64,000 bases of DNA, from assembly GCA_033980235.1 (NCBI GenBank), contig CM067072.1, positions 26,194,192 through 26,258,191 of the forward strand. The letters run 5' to 3'. The first letter of the stretch is position 1, and each line of letters opens with the position of its first letter. Under the pieces are notes generated by a model, which saw only the letters and a list, made by a program, of their open reading frames with translations, did no database searches and was not told the DNA's origin. Origin of the DNA: Diadema setosum (Eukaryota; Echinodermata; Echinoidea; Diadematoida; Diadematidae). The position numbers were made by a program, and so were the translations under genes. Shown one piece after another: positions 38,834 through 53,700 of this stretch.

Positions 38834-41800
38834 ACACATAAATATATATATATAAATACATTCATATTTGCACACATAATTACTTACAATATGTTTGTTG
38901 ACCTGCAAAATGTGACTTTAAGAATAAAATACAAGATATCATAATTATCATTTAGAAACATATTTATTTGTATACAATGTTACATTACATGACAATATAC
39001 ATACATTATATAATACATAGATAGACACAAATCAGTCATATAGATCCTTTTTACCTATATATTTGCTTAAATCTTGATAGAGATGGTGGAGAGTTACCGG
39101 GTAAGTGTTTGGTTGAAGATATGCCAATATTTGGTGAGATTAGGGCATTTTTTTTTTGTAAGTATCAATACACCCTTTATCTGTTTATTTTGCTCTTGCT
39201 ATGTTGTTTTGTTGTTGTTGTTGTTGTTCATTTTCCATCTGTGAAGATGGCTGGATAGCCCATATTCAGCTACACTAAGCTGGTCTTCCATGGGGTCCAG
39301 TTGGATGTGGGGTGGGACCACTTCACCGGGTTAGACACCCTGCTCTTTTCGATGAATGAATGAAGCGGGATCTTTTACGTGCATGAGCTGTGACTGTCTC
39401 ATACACGGGACCTCCATTTTATGTCCTATCCGAGGGACAGAGTGTTTTGCCTCTTGCTAGAGGGGACGGTATGTTTACACACAACATTGCTCAGTCCAGA
39501 CTCGGGTTCGAACCCGGGCCGCGTGATCGTGAGGCAGACGCGCTACCGACTGAGCCAACTCACTCATTGTATAGACAATGACAGGACTTCAGGATCAATA
39601 AATTTGAGTGGTCTACACACAACAAAGCGTGTTTATGTTTAACGATTCTGACAAGTATAGACAGTGCACCAATAACAACAAAGCGCTATTAAACGGATGT
39701 GACACAAAATCAGCTAACTCACATGACTGTCCAAAATCGAATAATTCTGAATCCGATAGATTCGTTCCAGGCGCGGGAGTAAGAATAGTTCCGTTCCTGA
39801 ACTGAAAATCGTCCGCTGGATCACCATTCCACAGTCCTGTACAGTGATGATTAAAATTAATGTGTGAAGTAGCAATACTGCCCCTGTCAATCACCAAATG
39901 TTACACAATAAACTATATGTTCCGTGCTAGATTTTCAAAGATTTCAATGATTCAAATTATGCCCTCATTTCTGTTCCTCACAAAGAAATGTCAAGTTACA
40001 AAGCTAACATTGTACATGTATATTGCTATGAGTTTGCTCATCATGCTCTTCTAACCACACTCCAAAAATACCAACAAACAAACTAAAACAAAATAAAACT
40101 AATAAAGACTAAAACGAAAGTAAGGTATCTTGATTGGTTCCATCACATTTGCTGCCATGAAAATCTGCACGCTAAGCAAAACATAAATTTTACCCACAAA
40201 CATAATTCTAACCTTAATCATAATCCCGACATCAAACTAAACCTAAAACCCTTTCACAACCCTAACTCTAATCCAAAGTCCTTGGAGAAAATAAGACCGG
40301 GGCAATTGTCGCAGGAGCAAGTGTCCTGTCACCATCTTTAATTATAGTGCATCTGTTACATTTTCACACAGCCTCACGAGCTTTGTCTGAGTCAGCTTGC
40401 AAGCAACATTCACAGATACGATCAAACACTAGCTTTAAAATTCAAATCTATACATACGACAAAAAAAAAGAAAAGAAAAAGAAAGTCCACAGACCAACAC
40501 ACTAACTCAAACCATGTACATATTGTAGTATCGCTGACTGCATGATCAAATTCATGTCGAATGAGTTTGTTAATAAAACATGATTGCACGATCATAATTC
40601 TAAAATAGATATTATCACTATATTGCCACATAGGTTGCCTTTAAGTAAAAAAGTATTAAGAAAAAAGACCCACTAAACACTTTCATTACAACAATGTCAT
40701 GGATTGTAATAGATTACCATAATCATGATAACGTTCACGTGACCTACCCAATAAGCCTCTCCCAACCCCAAGTTCAGCATAGTCACTCGGCCCGCTGACA
40801 GTCACGTCGAGAACTCCGAGTTGAAACGAAACTCTGAATCCAGTTTGTACCCCAGCCGAGTCTGTAAAAGAAGCTGTCACTCTGATTTCCGAAGCTGTTA
40901 AATCGCCCGTTGCGTTGTTGTCGAAAGAGAGCGAGAAGAGGTCGTCTGTAGAATTAAACCCATCTACAGTCAATACCAATAATGAAAGAAAGAGAGAAAG
41001 AGATATGTTACAGAAATCACGATAATGTTTTCTCCTTTTTCCACTTTGACATGACTTCGACAACAAAAAAGGGAAAGGGTTGAGAAAAAAAAAAACCCAC
41101 AGAACAACACACTGACTCAAACCATGTACATAGTATCGCTGACTGCATGATCAAATTCACCACCACCATCGGACAAGAACAAGAGCAAGAACAACAAGAA
41201 CAAGAACAACAAGAACAAGAACAACAACAAAAGAACCAGTGATTACCCGTTTGTAGTGTATTGATGTCCACATCAGTGTCATTCACTTGGATTAGCATTT
41301 CAGTTCTGTCGGAGTTCAGGGTTATGCGAATCTGTTAAGAAAGAAACCAAAGGAAGAGATAGAAAAACAAACAAACAAACAAACAAACAAACAAACAAAC
41401 AAACATAATTACACTTATAGACATGTCTTCCAATACAATAAGTCTGTGTTTTAAAGCAAAAATAGCTGATATAACTTTAGGTTCACAATTATAATAGCTT
41501 GTCTTCCAGACCGTAAATGAGAAAATAGCTCCTCAAATGCACAACAGCACAACGTGTGTGAATAGATTTGTTAAAGGCTTATGTATTGAAAGAAACCACA
41601 GTGGCTTTATTATACCTGCCTATTCAAGGAATCAACGTCGTTCTAAATTAGTTACCTTACAAAACTCTAAATACCATAGCAGTAACAGAGTGCTAGGAAA
41701 GGCCACTCTATGGGCATAAACAACTCACGGTTGTGATTCCCTGGGTTCCAGCGAAGCCTGTGAACACCGTCCCCGTATCCACTTCCGACCCGTTCTCATC

Positions 41801-44674
41801 AAACGCCTTCCCTGTCCGGGCTTGCAGCACGAAAGGATCTCCATTGGTGTATTCCAGCATAACGTATTCCCCCAAACCGTTAAAAGTGTAGCCGCGTCCG
41901 TCTAGCGTGTTGATATGCGGGTCTCCGAAAAACCAGCCTGCTCACACAGAACAATCATGATGAATTACGAAATTTCAGATGATACTGAATAATTAAGAGA
42001 AAAATGAAAGCAATGGCCGACCAAAAAGAAAATACAACGTTATTAAGAAGGTTTCAGGCATGCTATAGACTGTTGACCATTAAGCACGTTTAAGAATGGT
42101 ACGCTAATTTGCTTTTGATTGGTAGTTTTTATAATCTAGGCACCAGAACAGTTGCGGGTATTTAATTGCAACTGACTGACTAAATTGCACTACATCGACG
42201 TAAATAAGCACTGACTTGATCAGTGTTTAAGTAATAGCCATGACAAAAAATCATTGTCGTATGTGCTCGAGCAGGATTAATTCGAACCTACGACATCCAC
42301 ATCTCCGGACAGGCGTCATCTCCACTAGACCACCGAGCTTTCGCCCGACAGCAAGTGTTGGTTCTAATCCTTATAGCATGCAGCAGGTACTTTTTTTTTT
42401 ATCATGGCTACTACTAAAACACTGATCAATTCAGTGTTTATTTACGTCGATGTAGGGCAATTTTGCTAATCAATTGCAATGAGAAAACATCATTCTCGAC
42501 GGAAGAACTACACGTATTTGAATAGTTGCGGGACTAACAGATCGTAATTACACTTCCAAAAACTTTACATGTGACTGCTTTTTCTCTACCTTACTTATGG
42601 CATAGTGATGATATATCCAATAGAGCGTTAAGTGATTAACACTCGACGCAGTGTTCCTGCCGAGGAAATTTAAGAAATTTAGGAAACTGACATCCAACCT
42701 GATAATGACCTCACAACACTAGTGATGTGTGATGTGACTCTTATCAGCTGCAATGCAGGTATCTTGATAGTTTCGGTAGAGGTGAAAACACTGAAAAATG
42801 CATTATATTCAAACTGGCATAATGTGCTGATCAAAAAAAAAAAAATACAGAAGGGCATCAGTGGTGGTATTTCTGTCTGATTTATTTTCATATTCACAAA
42901 GAATGACATTGTGTCCTAATATTATTGACATATGTTAAAAACAGAGCTCGACAGAATCGACAACTTCTGAGAAACGCATCGCTTTGGACACATCTTTTAC
43001 AGTAGGGGGTGACAGTTTTTATGTTGGGTATCGCTTACTGATAATAGGAGGACGGTAGTTTTGACACGTTGAGGGCGGTCTCCTTGTCTCGTATAAGTCG
43101 CAAAACTCGGCGCTCCCAGACTGACTACAGCAGTAATACCGCGGTAAGACATCGGAATCTGTTGAGTCGGATGATATGTCGTATGTCGGAAAGATTAGTT
43201 TGCGGGGTGCTTCATTGCATCCTTATATTTTCAGGCTTCAAATTCTACTGTTTATTTGTTTACGTTTTCTTTTCTCTTTTTTTTTCTGGGGGGGGGGGGG
43301 GGCTGAGGGAATTGAAGGTTATTTGCATTGTATATCTTTAGTTCGCAACGACTGCCGTACACTTCAGGTAGTGCACGTAAATTTCGAAACCAATCCCTCA
43401 ATTCTTTTTTTTTTTTTTCAGTGGTGGATGATCTTTAAATTGTTTATATGAAAGGAGTGGCGAATAAATAGGACAAATTGATTAACATTGTTAACCGTAA
43501 GATCTGAAATATACGAGATTACCATGATCAGGAAACAGGCCTATGGCCGGGGGATTTATCAGTTAATGCTTTTTCTTTCAATTTTTGCGACAGGTCACAC
43601 TGCGATTATGGTAATGATGCTGGTCAAAACTATGACATCAGTAACTGTTAATATTAGCACCTGACAGTGAAAGTTTTGAGACTTGATCATGATGGCATTT
43701 CAAATGTTAATAATGAAAAACCCCACATGCAAGTATGTGCATAGTATTATAATGATTATCATTTTAATGAAAACTATGTAAACTGGGTCCCTGGCTCCTG
43801 CCTGGAGGGTGCCGTATACTCACTCAACCATAGTAAATAATCACTAAGTCGCCAAAAACCGTTTCTTGGGATGACTGACTGAAAATGGCTGGAAACCCAG
43901 AAGCTGTAATATCCTCTGAAGAAACCCCAAATGGAGTACGTGCAGTGATAACCGCCGCCATTGAAACCGGGGTTTCTGGGCTGCATACAGAATGCGCCTG
44001 CGTCTGTTGATGAAAGTTGATTATTTGTTGAAGAAAGAAAGAAAGAAAGAGAAAATGTAGACACTATTTGTCATAATAATATCTGAGAATAACGTTTCCT
44101 GTATTGAAATCAAAATTACCATCTCTGTAAGAACCTTGTGTACGTAGTATTATTTCTGATTTCTCTTGTATATCTATCATTGTCTATTACGATTGGATTT
44201 CCTTAGGGGAGACCGGGTCTAGTTGTTACACGGGCAAGTTGTTACACTGTCATTTTCTCTATTATGATCAAAAGAAGGCGTTACAAGTAATATCAAATCA
44301 AAACGTATATAGCCAACGATCTCTGCATGCGAAATCTGGCGTTGCCTGGACGTCACATGTAGAAGGTAGGTCCAAAAAACACGTTTTTACCTCTCCGAGT
44401 AAAATTTTGAAAAATTCGAATTTTCTTTATTACACCAAATCCATTCTTCTCCAGTAAGTGATGAGTATGTGGTTGAAAGAAGCGTGTTTTGGCTGTCTTT
44501 TGGTGAAAGTAGTAACACGTGATGTTTGATTGTTTATTGGCCACACGTGTGAAAAGTTTTTGAAAACGCACTGGGTCAAGTTGTTACAACAACTTGACCC
44601 GTCTGGAGAATCGAGTGGTGTAACAACTTACCCCAATGCACTTTCAATTGAATTTATGGTTATACACACACACA

Positions 44675-44724
<50 letters not shown>

Positions 44725-47700
44725 CTCACACACACACACACACACACACCCAACACACTCATACACCCCATCATAGGCTAACATGCACACCCAGACAGGT
44801 TAATATTAAGAATTACCTAACACGTCAGATCTGCATTACCCGATTTGAGTTGACTTTCTACGGTGTAACAAAGTACCCCATGTGCTGTAACAACTTACCC
44901 CAACATCGGGGAAAGTTGTTACAAAATTTTGTGTTTATTGATTACGTAATATCTTGTTTATATCATCTGGACTTCCAAAGTTTGTACTGTTTTTAATCAA
45001 AGGAGGAAATAAGGTATCCTCAAAGCAAAAATGAAGCCGATTCCTCTATTCTTTTTTTGTACAGACCTAAAAATGTGAAAATTGTAACAACTAGACCCGG
45101 TCTCCCCTAGTGTCTAAAGTATTCATGGTCGGTCTTGCACATGACAGCTAGCCCCTTCAGTGATATCTTACAGTTAAAATAATAAAATATTAAGATTATA
45201 AAATTAGGCTATGCTACAGTGCTCTGTAATGATAATAGTAATAACCCCGACGCTGACAGGTCCCGACGCTGACAGGTCTCTTATGGGGGCGCTGTGGCAT
45301 AGTGGATAAAGGCTCCCGACTCCCGTTCGGAGGACCTCAGTTCCAATCCCGCCCAGTGCTGACATCCTTGGACCAGATATTCATTTACCCACTTTGTCCC
45401 TCTCGACCCAGGTGTATAAATGGGTACCTGGCAATGCCAGGGTAATAATAATAGCAGGGCCCTCTGGTAGAGCAGTGACAACACTGAAGAGGCTACCCTG
45501 GGTAAATAAGACCTTGATATGATGATTTATCTTTTAGTGATCGTGAATTCTGTAATCTCATTGGTCAATCAACCACTTATTGATATATCCCGTATTACGT
45601 GGATATGACGTCATGATACTGTATTACACAGCCAGCTGCGCGTGTACCAAAGACGCTTACAGGAAAGTGCGCGCTAATCCTGTACAAAACAAATGGACAG
45701 CGCGCGGTCCTCAAGCGTATTGCGCACATAACCTGAGACCACTAGACGCTTGATAATATACAAATGATGCACAGGATAGAGTGTGTTAGTGAAGGTGCGG
45801 CGCGCTCGAGAGTATTGACAATGGTGCGACATGCACGAGGCGCAGCCGAGTGCATGTTTGCAACCGTTGTCAATACTCGAGAGTGCGCCGCACCTTCACT
45901 AACGCCACGAAATAATCCTGTGCATCATTTGTTTTATAAAATGGGTCGAAAACTAACAGCATTATTCACGTACCTTTGTGGGTCAATACCAGTCAGCTAC
46001 ATGTAGCACTCGCTCAAAAGTCAAGATGTCCGAAGATGTTCGTCCCAAACATTTACGCACATTTATGCACAAGAAAGGCCGCCGGCTGTTGTGGCAGCCC
46101 GCGGCCCGAACTAGAAGTTGTTTACAGGATTGACAGCGCGTATAGACCGATTCAAGTGACTGTTCATGGAAGTGCGCCCTCTTAAGGCGACGCCATAACT
46201 GGGGGCCAACCAGGCCGGGTCGGCAAGCGCCGTGCGTGCGTGGCAAGGATGCCAGCGGAAGCCAGTGCTTTTACCACCCGGCGCCAGCCGGCCAGCTAGC
46301 TATCTCTGGCGCTGGCAGCGATCGACGCATCTGGATTTGTGACAACATATAGAGTCTACTTTTTTTTTTTCGTTAGCTAATTGATAAAATTAAACAACTT
46401 ATACCGACTATGAGCGAATGGGTAGATGGCGTATATGGCTGTAGCCCAAACTTGAACTTCAAGGTAAATATCGGTACGATCCGTCAGTGTTTGTAGACTC
46501 TATTTCTTTTGCAATGACCTGGGTACTCGCGTGTAAGCCCCTTCACTAGATCTATTCACATTTGTGTAAGAGGATAAAAACACCTGGGGAGAACTATGGC
46601 TAGGCGCAGACAGACGTCTAGATAGTGAGCCTAGACTGTTGAGCAGTTAACTGATATAATTAAATACAAATAATGAATCAGAATCTTCAGCTAGATAGTA
46701 GATATGGCGCTATCAATTAACATAGTAATAATATCAGTTAGGACCTAACTTAAACCTTTTTAGGCTTTTCTCGGACCAGCGGGGTAGAGTCCGTCTAACT
46801 TTTTTTAGATCTTGTCTAGAATTCTAGCCATTTAACAGTCCAGACTAGATCTAGACCCGTCTAGACCTATATTGACTTCTAGAACCCTAGCTACATCCTA
46901 TAGTTACATCATTTTCGGTTGTCACTAACTTCCGGCAAGCCTAACTAAGTAAACCAAACTGAAGGCAAATCTATGCGTTTCTAAGCCGTATAAACTTAAG
47001 AAGTTAATTTACGTTGCCTGATGTCAACAACCAAAAATTCTACTGTTTAAGGTCTAAGTAACCTTGCATTTAACATCGCGCTAACGCCTAAAATTATAAT
47101 CTACAAAAGTGATTTTCAAATCAAACTTTCTAAATATGAATTATGCTTATGAAACGGATGTTTGCCACCATTCATAGCAGTTTAATATCTATAGGTATCA
47201 CTGTATCAAAAATTAACTCAAATTCAGAGTTCCAGGCCTAAGTTTAATATGGTCAATTTAATGCTGAACGCTTAGTGAAGAAGTAAAAATTTACGTTATA
47301 TAAGAATTTTTTACACATCTTAAAACATTCATTTGGCTGTAGTGTAGGCTTTCAAATGTTTGTCATAATATAACCAGGAAGTGTATTCTAACTGTGGTAA
47401 GTATTGCACCAAGCATTAAAAAAAAAATGAATTATCAAAATCTTTGATCTGAACTTTTCTTCTAAAATGAACAACTTTATTTTACGAATATGAATATGCA
47501 GTGATTAAGCCTATATAAAACAGAGAATCTATTAGGCATAGGCCAAAGTTTGTTTCGAAAATCTGTGCATTTTTTATACCGCTGTGTTTCACGTAATTGA
47601 TATAATTGTATATTCATGCGTCAGTAGTGTCTGAATTTCACACACTGACGTGCAGCTTCCATTTCCGGTTTTTCACCTGTCATTTGTGCACCCAAACAAC

Positions 47701-50700
47701 TGCACAATATGTGTTTTTTTTTTTTTTCTGATCCTTTGAAGCTTTCATTTTAGATCGATATGTCTGAATTACTCAATCTATCCAAAAGAAAGGCATTAAA
47801 TGCCGCTGAATGACTTTTCCACAGTGAGTAAAACAATCACAATTTTAGCGCGGCGGTCACCGACCCAGCGGCCGCCGGCGGCGCATGCGGCCGCGCCCGG
47901 GTAACTATGCGCGATGGGTACGCTAGGCTGCTGAGCTGCAAGTGCAACTCGCTGGGTAGCTAGCTTGCTGAGAGCCCCCGTTGGCCCCCAGTTATGGCGG
48001 CCGTTATAGCGCCGCTAGCGGCGGTAGGTGAATAGGCCATCGAAATTGAAACGGTCTATAGTAGCGCGTGACGCACTTGTAACAACTGATTGAGTGCGCA
48101 CTGCTAGTGTAAACATTGTGACGTACGTCAGGCCAGGGAGGTGGAAGAGAGACTCTTCTTAGTGCATACCTGAAGAAATTAATGCAAGCACACGTGACTC
48201 ATTTCAGCGCTTCCAATTGGCTACATCCTTGAACCCATTTTATAAACAACAGCAACTTATATCTATCTGGCTACTGCACTGCAGTATCTTATGGCGTGTA
48301 CGTGTACGTATTTGCGCGCATCGCATGCATGCAGTAATCAGCTCGCGAAACGTAGGCCTAAGTTAACATGGTCATGGCTGACAGCCGGCGATTTCAACAT
48401 CATTCACGAGGGGAAATCAGCGAGAAGAAGGTTAGCACTAACACTAAAAGATGACATTAGTTACCCCCTGCTTGTTCACGAAATACGGGCAAATATCTAC
48501 GGTCTGGTGCCATATTCCATGAGGCCGGAGGCCGAATGGAAAAGGCACCAGCCAGACCGTAGATATTTCCCGTATTTCGTAAGAACAAGCAGGGGGTAAC
48601 GATTTTATCTTTTAGTGTAAGTGCTAACCTTCTTCTCGCTGATTTCCCCTCGTGAACGATGTTGAAATAGCCGGTTGTCAGCCATAGGCCTACGTCTCAA
48701 CTTGCGAGCTGATTACTGTATGCGCGCATAAGATATCACACGCCATTAGCATAGTAGCCAGATACGTAAGTACTTAAGTTGCTGTTGTCGTTTATCAAGC
48801 GTCTGGTGGTCTCAGCTTATGTGCGTAATACGCTTGAGGACTGCGCGCTGTCCATTTGTTTTGTACAGGATTAGCGCGCACTTTCCTATAAGCGTCTTTG
48901 GTACACGCGCAGCTAGCTGTGTAATATCATGACGTCATATCACGGAATACGGAAAATATCAAGTGGTGGATTTAGCGCATGCGCACAATATGACCTTATC
49001 ACGTAATACGGGATATATTCAGTGGTTGATTGACCAATGAGATTACAGAATTCACCATCACTAAAAGACAGAAATTACCACGAGAAACATGTCAAATCGG
49101 TGATTTCGGTAATTTTTACCCCGTGTTCACTCAACCGTGAAATTTTGTGCACAAGTCACATGGTACGATAAGAAGCACATGACTTATACGTTGCATGCCT
49201 TTTTATCCTGGAAAATTGAAATTTGTTCCGATATCACCAAATCAAAGTTGCAAAGTTGGGCTTGTGAACTTCAAAAAGTGACCACTTTGACTTTAAGTCA
49301 TGCTCACTCAAGCGTGACCAAATGATATCCACTGAATTTCGCATGAAAGGTAGCCGAGAAATACAGCTACATAATCATGTATTCAGATTTCCTCAAAGGT
49401 TCCTGATTCATACATTACAGAGGTTTGTTTTAGGGGGAACTTACTTTTTGTTTAGTGTTTAGATCACTGTTTTATCAGGGAATGAAGTAGATTAACTTGC
49501 ACTGAAGAGTGTACCGGTACCATACCCCATGTCAAGATCAAGTATGGTTAGGTGTTCACAATACCGGACACCTAACGTTTTGCTATCAATAGAAACGTGG
49601 AAAATCTCACAATTTGCCTGAAATTTTACTCACGTGTGGAGAAAATACTCCGGATTCACAAGCGCGCACTGAAAATGCGATCTGAGGTACGCGCTCTTCG
49701 ATGGCGGCTTCGAACGCGTGGGGTGTCATTTTTTCCGCACCCAGTTGCCCTGCTCATTTCAACCGACCACCCTGACAATACGTATAAAGGGACTTAAATT
49801 CGTTTTTTCGACAGGCCGATTTTTTTTTTCTATCCGTCATTTTTTCCCCAATAATATTTGAATATATTTTGAATCCTTCGATATTACTTTTGAAGGACTG
49901 TTTGATGAATTTGACTTGATTTTCATTAGGAAACTTTTCATCGTAATTGAAATAAATTAGATGAGTCGGTTTGTTTTGTCACATTCATTTCTCGTTTCTG
50001 CATCAACTCGTACGGTCGTAGCGGGCGACAAAATGTTTATGTCATGTGTATGTGTAACGTGTGTGCACAATCGAACAAGCGGCGGTGACAATTTTGCGGT
50101 CAAAATCGTCAAATTTATTACGGAAGGATACTCTACATCTAACGAGTCAGCAAAGGTAGGCCTAGTTATATGTAGTTACACGATAAACCTTATTCGATTT
50201 TGCTAAATTTCGGTAATTTAGAGGGAATACTTAGTTGTTTTCGCCACATTTTACTCGGTAGCGTAGCCCAATGAAGAATCGAACACCGTTGCGCGTAGTC
50301 CCATGCGTACATTTTCTTTCTGTACGCGCAATGCCATTATAGTCGGGCGTTATGGACCCGGTCGGTGGGTTGAACACCTACCATACAGTAGGAGACCATA
50401 CAGCACTCGGAGACAGAAAGGGTAAGTGAAAATATTCTTTGCTAAAATCCTCTGTAGGATAATAATGATAATATTGGATGTCCTATTTTCGATTAATACA
50501 AGGAAATATTGGACTCGCTAAGCAAAATATTGGACTCGTCTTCGACTCGTCCAATATTTGTGCATAGCTCGTCCAATATTTCCTTGCATTAATCTCAAGG
50601 CCATCCAATATTATATAAATATTATGGTCTACTGCAGTATTGTGTCCACGTCAAAGTCAGGATTAGCCACAGGCCGCGTTTAGAGTGCTCAAAACCAACC

Positions 50701-53700
50701 GAACCGAACCGGACTATTCAGTAACATATCAAGCTAAATAGGAATCGTTCGGACTCGAGTCAGAGGCTGAGGTCTCGAGGAACATATTGCGGATAGACAA
50801 ACAGGTACTTTCTGCGCATGGCTGTATGGTGCAGTGATGCCAAGTTCAAAAATTGTTTATCAGTGAGATTTTCATGACTCGGCGTCTCGGTGCTCGCGCA
50901 CATGCGCGCGCGAATTAGGGGGTGTCCCCCTCCCATGGTAGGGAGCTTTTTTTTTTTTTTTTCATTACTAGCTCTTAATGATGCGATCTGGTGCATACTT
51001 AGGTAACTGTTTTCTACTTATTTTGAAAGACAAAATGGAAATATACCTTCAATTGCAACTATCACTTTAATCCCTTGAGCTATGCTCCTTATTTTTGGCC
51101 CAAGTTGCAGACTTCACCCGATGCGTGAGAAAAATGTGTGCCATGCGTGAGATCGTGAGACAGACCCTAAACCCTGGTAGCTCTGATGGTGCATGGTCTG
51201 ATCTAAACCGAGTATGTGAGATCCAAAGACTTGTTCACCATACCCCTTTATTCGCTAATCCTGTCCACTGTAGGCCTCCCGCAGATTTTGGCGTTTACAA
51301 CAGCGCATGCTCATCTGGCAGTGTCTTAACAGGTTTTCAACTGGTATGATATCGGTATATTTATATGCACACATGACAGTTCATCACCATAAAGTCACAG
51401 GAAAAGGCATGATCATGGCTCTGATTGTCAGCTGTGTCGTTCTGTGTGATATCCTATATTATTTTGTAGATGTTAATTAGAATAAAACAAGCCAACGAGA
51501 CAATTAAGGATTGACTGGTTTTTATACTCACCAGGTAGAATAAAGTTGATTGTTGGCGTATTGCAGAAGGTAAATCGCGCATCTCGCAAACCCTGGTCCA
51601 GTGAACATGGGCATGGTTGTATTGATGCAGCAGAAAAGATGGACACAGTATCACTGTTATACCAGTCGAGACAGTACTGCCTCGGGTTGACGTAGCTCGT
51701 AGGGTTGTCGTCCAAGCGGTACATGTCTCTTCCCATCAGGCCCGTGTTCCCGACGATCTGATCTGGACGATAGCTTTCCAGCAGCTCAACCCCAAAGTTA
51801 TTCTCGTACTTGTTGAACCGACTGCTTTTAATGTTGTAGCCTCTTTGGGCGGCCACGGATTTTGAAGCTGGGTTCCATAACATACTCTGTTCCTGGAAAA
51901 TCATTAATATCCCACTGTGGGTACCGTCGGTGAACAAGATTGACTGGTATGTGTTTGTCTGGAAAATTAAAGATAGGGAGAAAACATAAGGATCAAAAAC
52001 AAATATAGCCAGGAATATTGACGGCAGAGTTTTTTCCTCTCTCTCTTGCTTGCAACCTAAAATAATACCATGGTATCCGAGAAGCCACAAAAGCAAAACT
52101 TATGAGTTGCATCACAAGAATAACTTGTTATATTGGTATAAATTCAGACCAAACGAATTGATCAGAATAAAGTACATTAATGGGAAACTGCCTTCACAAC
52201 TATCCACCGTAATACCCCCAAAGGAGAAAAGACAGAGATTTAATATTCCCAGCAGGTTGATTTTAGCATGAATTATATAATTTACGTGGAACTCACAGCG
52301 CCAATCATAACTATGTACTGTTAAGCAGGACAGTGAAAGAATATTACTCCTAAAAAATACGTAACCGTATAGCAATAACAACATATGGCCGGCGCGCCTC
52401 ATTTTTTTTTATTTGTTTGTTTGTTTTGGGTTTGTTGTTTTTTACGTGGGGGGGGGGCAGTTTATATTTCTGGTACCACTTCCTGGTTTCATCAGCTAAC
52501 AATGAAAAATCCCAAACCAAACAAAAAATTGGCTTACCCGCGCTCAAAAGCATAACCACATAGACCTAACCACATTTTACTTTTTCTGTTGCCACTTCCG
52601 GGGTAGAAAAAAAGAAGTGTGTGTGTGTGGGGGGGGGGGGGGGGGGGCGGGGCAAAGTGCTTACACCACATGAATTAATATTATGTATTAAGAAAAAAAT
52701 TAGGGGGGAGGGAGGGGTTCGATCTCCCCCCTTCCGGTCCCGCCGGCCCTGAAACATGATGAACTTACTTCGTTTCCACCGGTGTCAGCCGCCGAGCCGG
52801 GAGGCTCAACGTTCTCCCAGGTGATTTCTAGAATGTATTCAATTCCATTAAGGAACGTTGAAGAAGAAAACTCGGAGAACTCTAGGGATACAGCATCCCG
52901 AATCTGCTGCTGAAGTTCAGTCCGAATGGCAAAGAAGTCGGATGTCGGCGCCACCCGGCCATCGTAAACCTGGAATTCAGGAGGTGGTGGAGGAGGAGAA
53001 GGAGTAGGAGGAGGAGGAAATAAGAGAAGCAAAAGAAGCAAAGGAAGAAGACAAACATGTACAACATGAGGTTAGAATGGTTGATTCATATTGAAGTAAA
53101 TGAGAAGGAGAAGAAAATGAAGGAGAAAAAAAATGAATGAACATCAGGAGGTTAATTCAATTTTTTCAATTTCAATTTTATTTCCATTTCCATTGAATAA
53201 ACAGAAAAAAAATATATACAATACATTTACAGAACAAATTTATAACAATTTTAAGGAAAACGTACAAGTGGTCACGAGTAACAACAGAATTTCGTTTCTG
53301 AGGTATATACCTAATACAAAGATTAGAATGGAAATGGAGGGTCCCATTTAAAAAGCAAAGCTTGTAGGGTATGGGACTCTCAAAAAATACGTACACAAAG
53401 TCAAAGAAACCAATGTCAACTGACATGAAATTAACTTAGGAAGGGGAAAAAAGAAGAAAAAGAAAAAGAAAAAAAAAGAACAAAAAAGGGGGAAATGAGA
53501 CTATGGTACAACACACGCCTCGTGTGTTGTGAATTGTGAGGTTAGAATGGAGCCATCAAAATTGGTATCAATGTAAAATCAAACTACAAAATGTAATTAT
53601 TTGAAGTGAAGCACAGCCCGATGACAAATTTTGCCACGCTTCAATTAAGAGTTTCAAGATTCCATAATGTACACTAGCAAGAGCATAGATCAATTACCGT

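Larger units (their letters stand above)
45531..49067. mobile_element. 3.5 kb composite fold-back element with palindromes in both arms
   Basis: The outer arms 45531-45757 and 48789-49067 are long inverted repeats, starting CTTTTAGTGAT and ending ATCACTAAAAG. Inner arm blocks also match, such as CCATAACTGGGGGCCAAC at about 46191-46208 and its complement at about 47981-47998. Each arm is interrupted at the same homologous point, next to TTATAAAATGGG, by a different palindrome: 45760-45932 and 48246-48788. The 46216-47980 core is AT-rich with no ORF. No transposase was found. Confidence 0.7.
44004..51531 (-). other. mucin intron 11 (7.5 kb)
   Basis: The largest intron in the window, between the two AMOP exons. 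It contains the 902-bp TA MITE, a tRNA SINE, the 3.5 kb composite fold-back and the AATATTGG hairpin. The remaining 49068-50450 and 50640-51530 are unique sequence with no coding signal that I recognise. Confidence 0.75.

Noticed and set aside
40060..40330. Possible telomere-like or repeat remnant with CCTAAAACCC/CCCTAACTC stretches
   Set aside because: The units are irregular and short; no array or element ends are visible.
48291..48599. 102-codon frame in the large palindrome
   Set aside because: It spans the palindrome centre, so both halves mirror each other; no domain is seen.
53150..53420. A/T-rich stretch resembling a LINE 3' end in antisense
   Set aside because: The TTCAATTTCAATTTTATTT motif is suggestive, but no coding remnant or boundaries could be shown.
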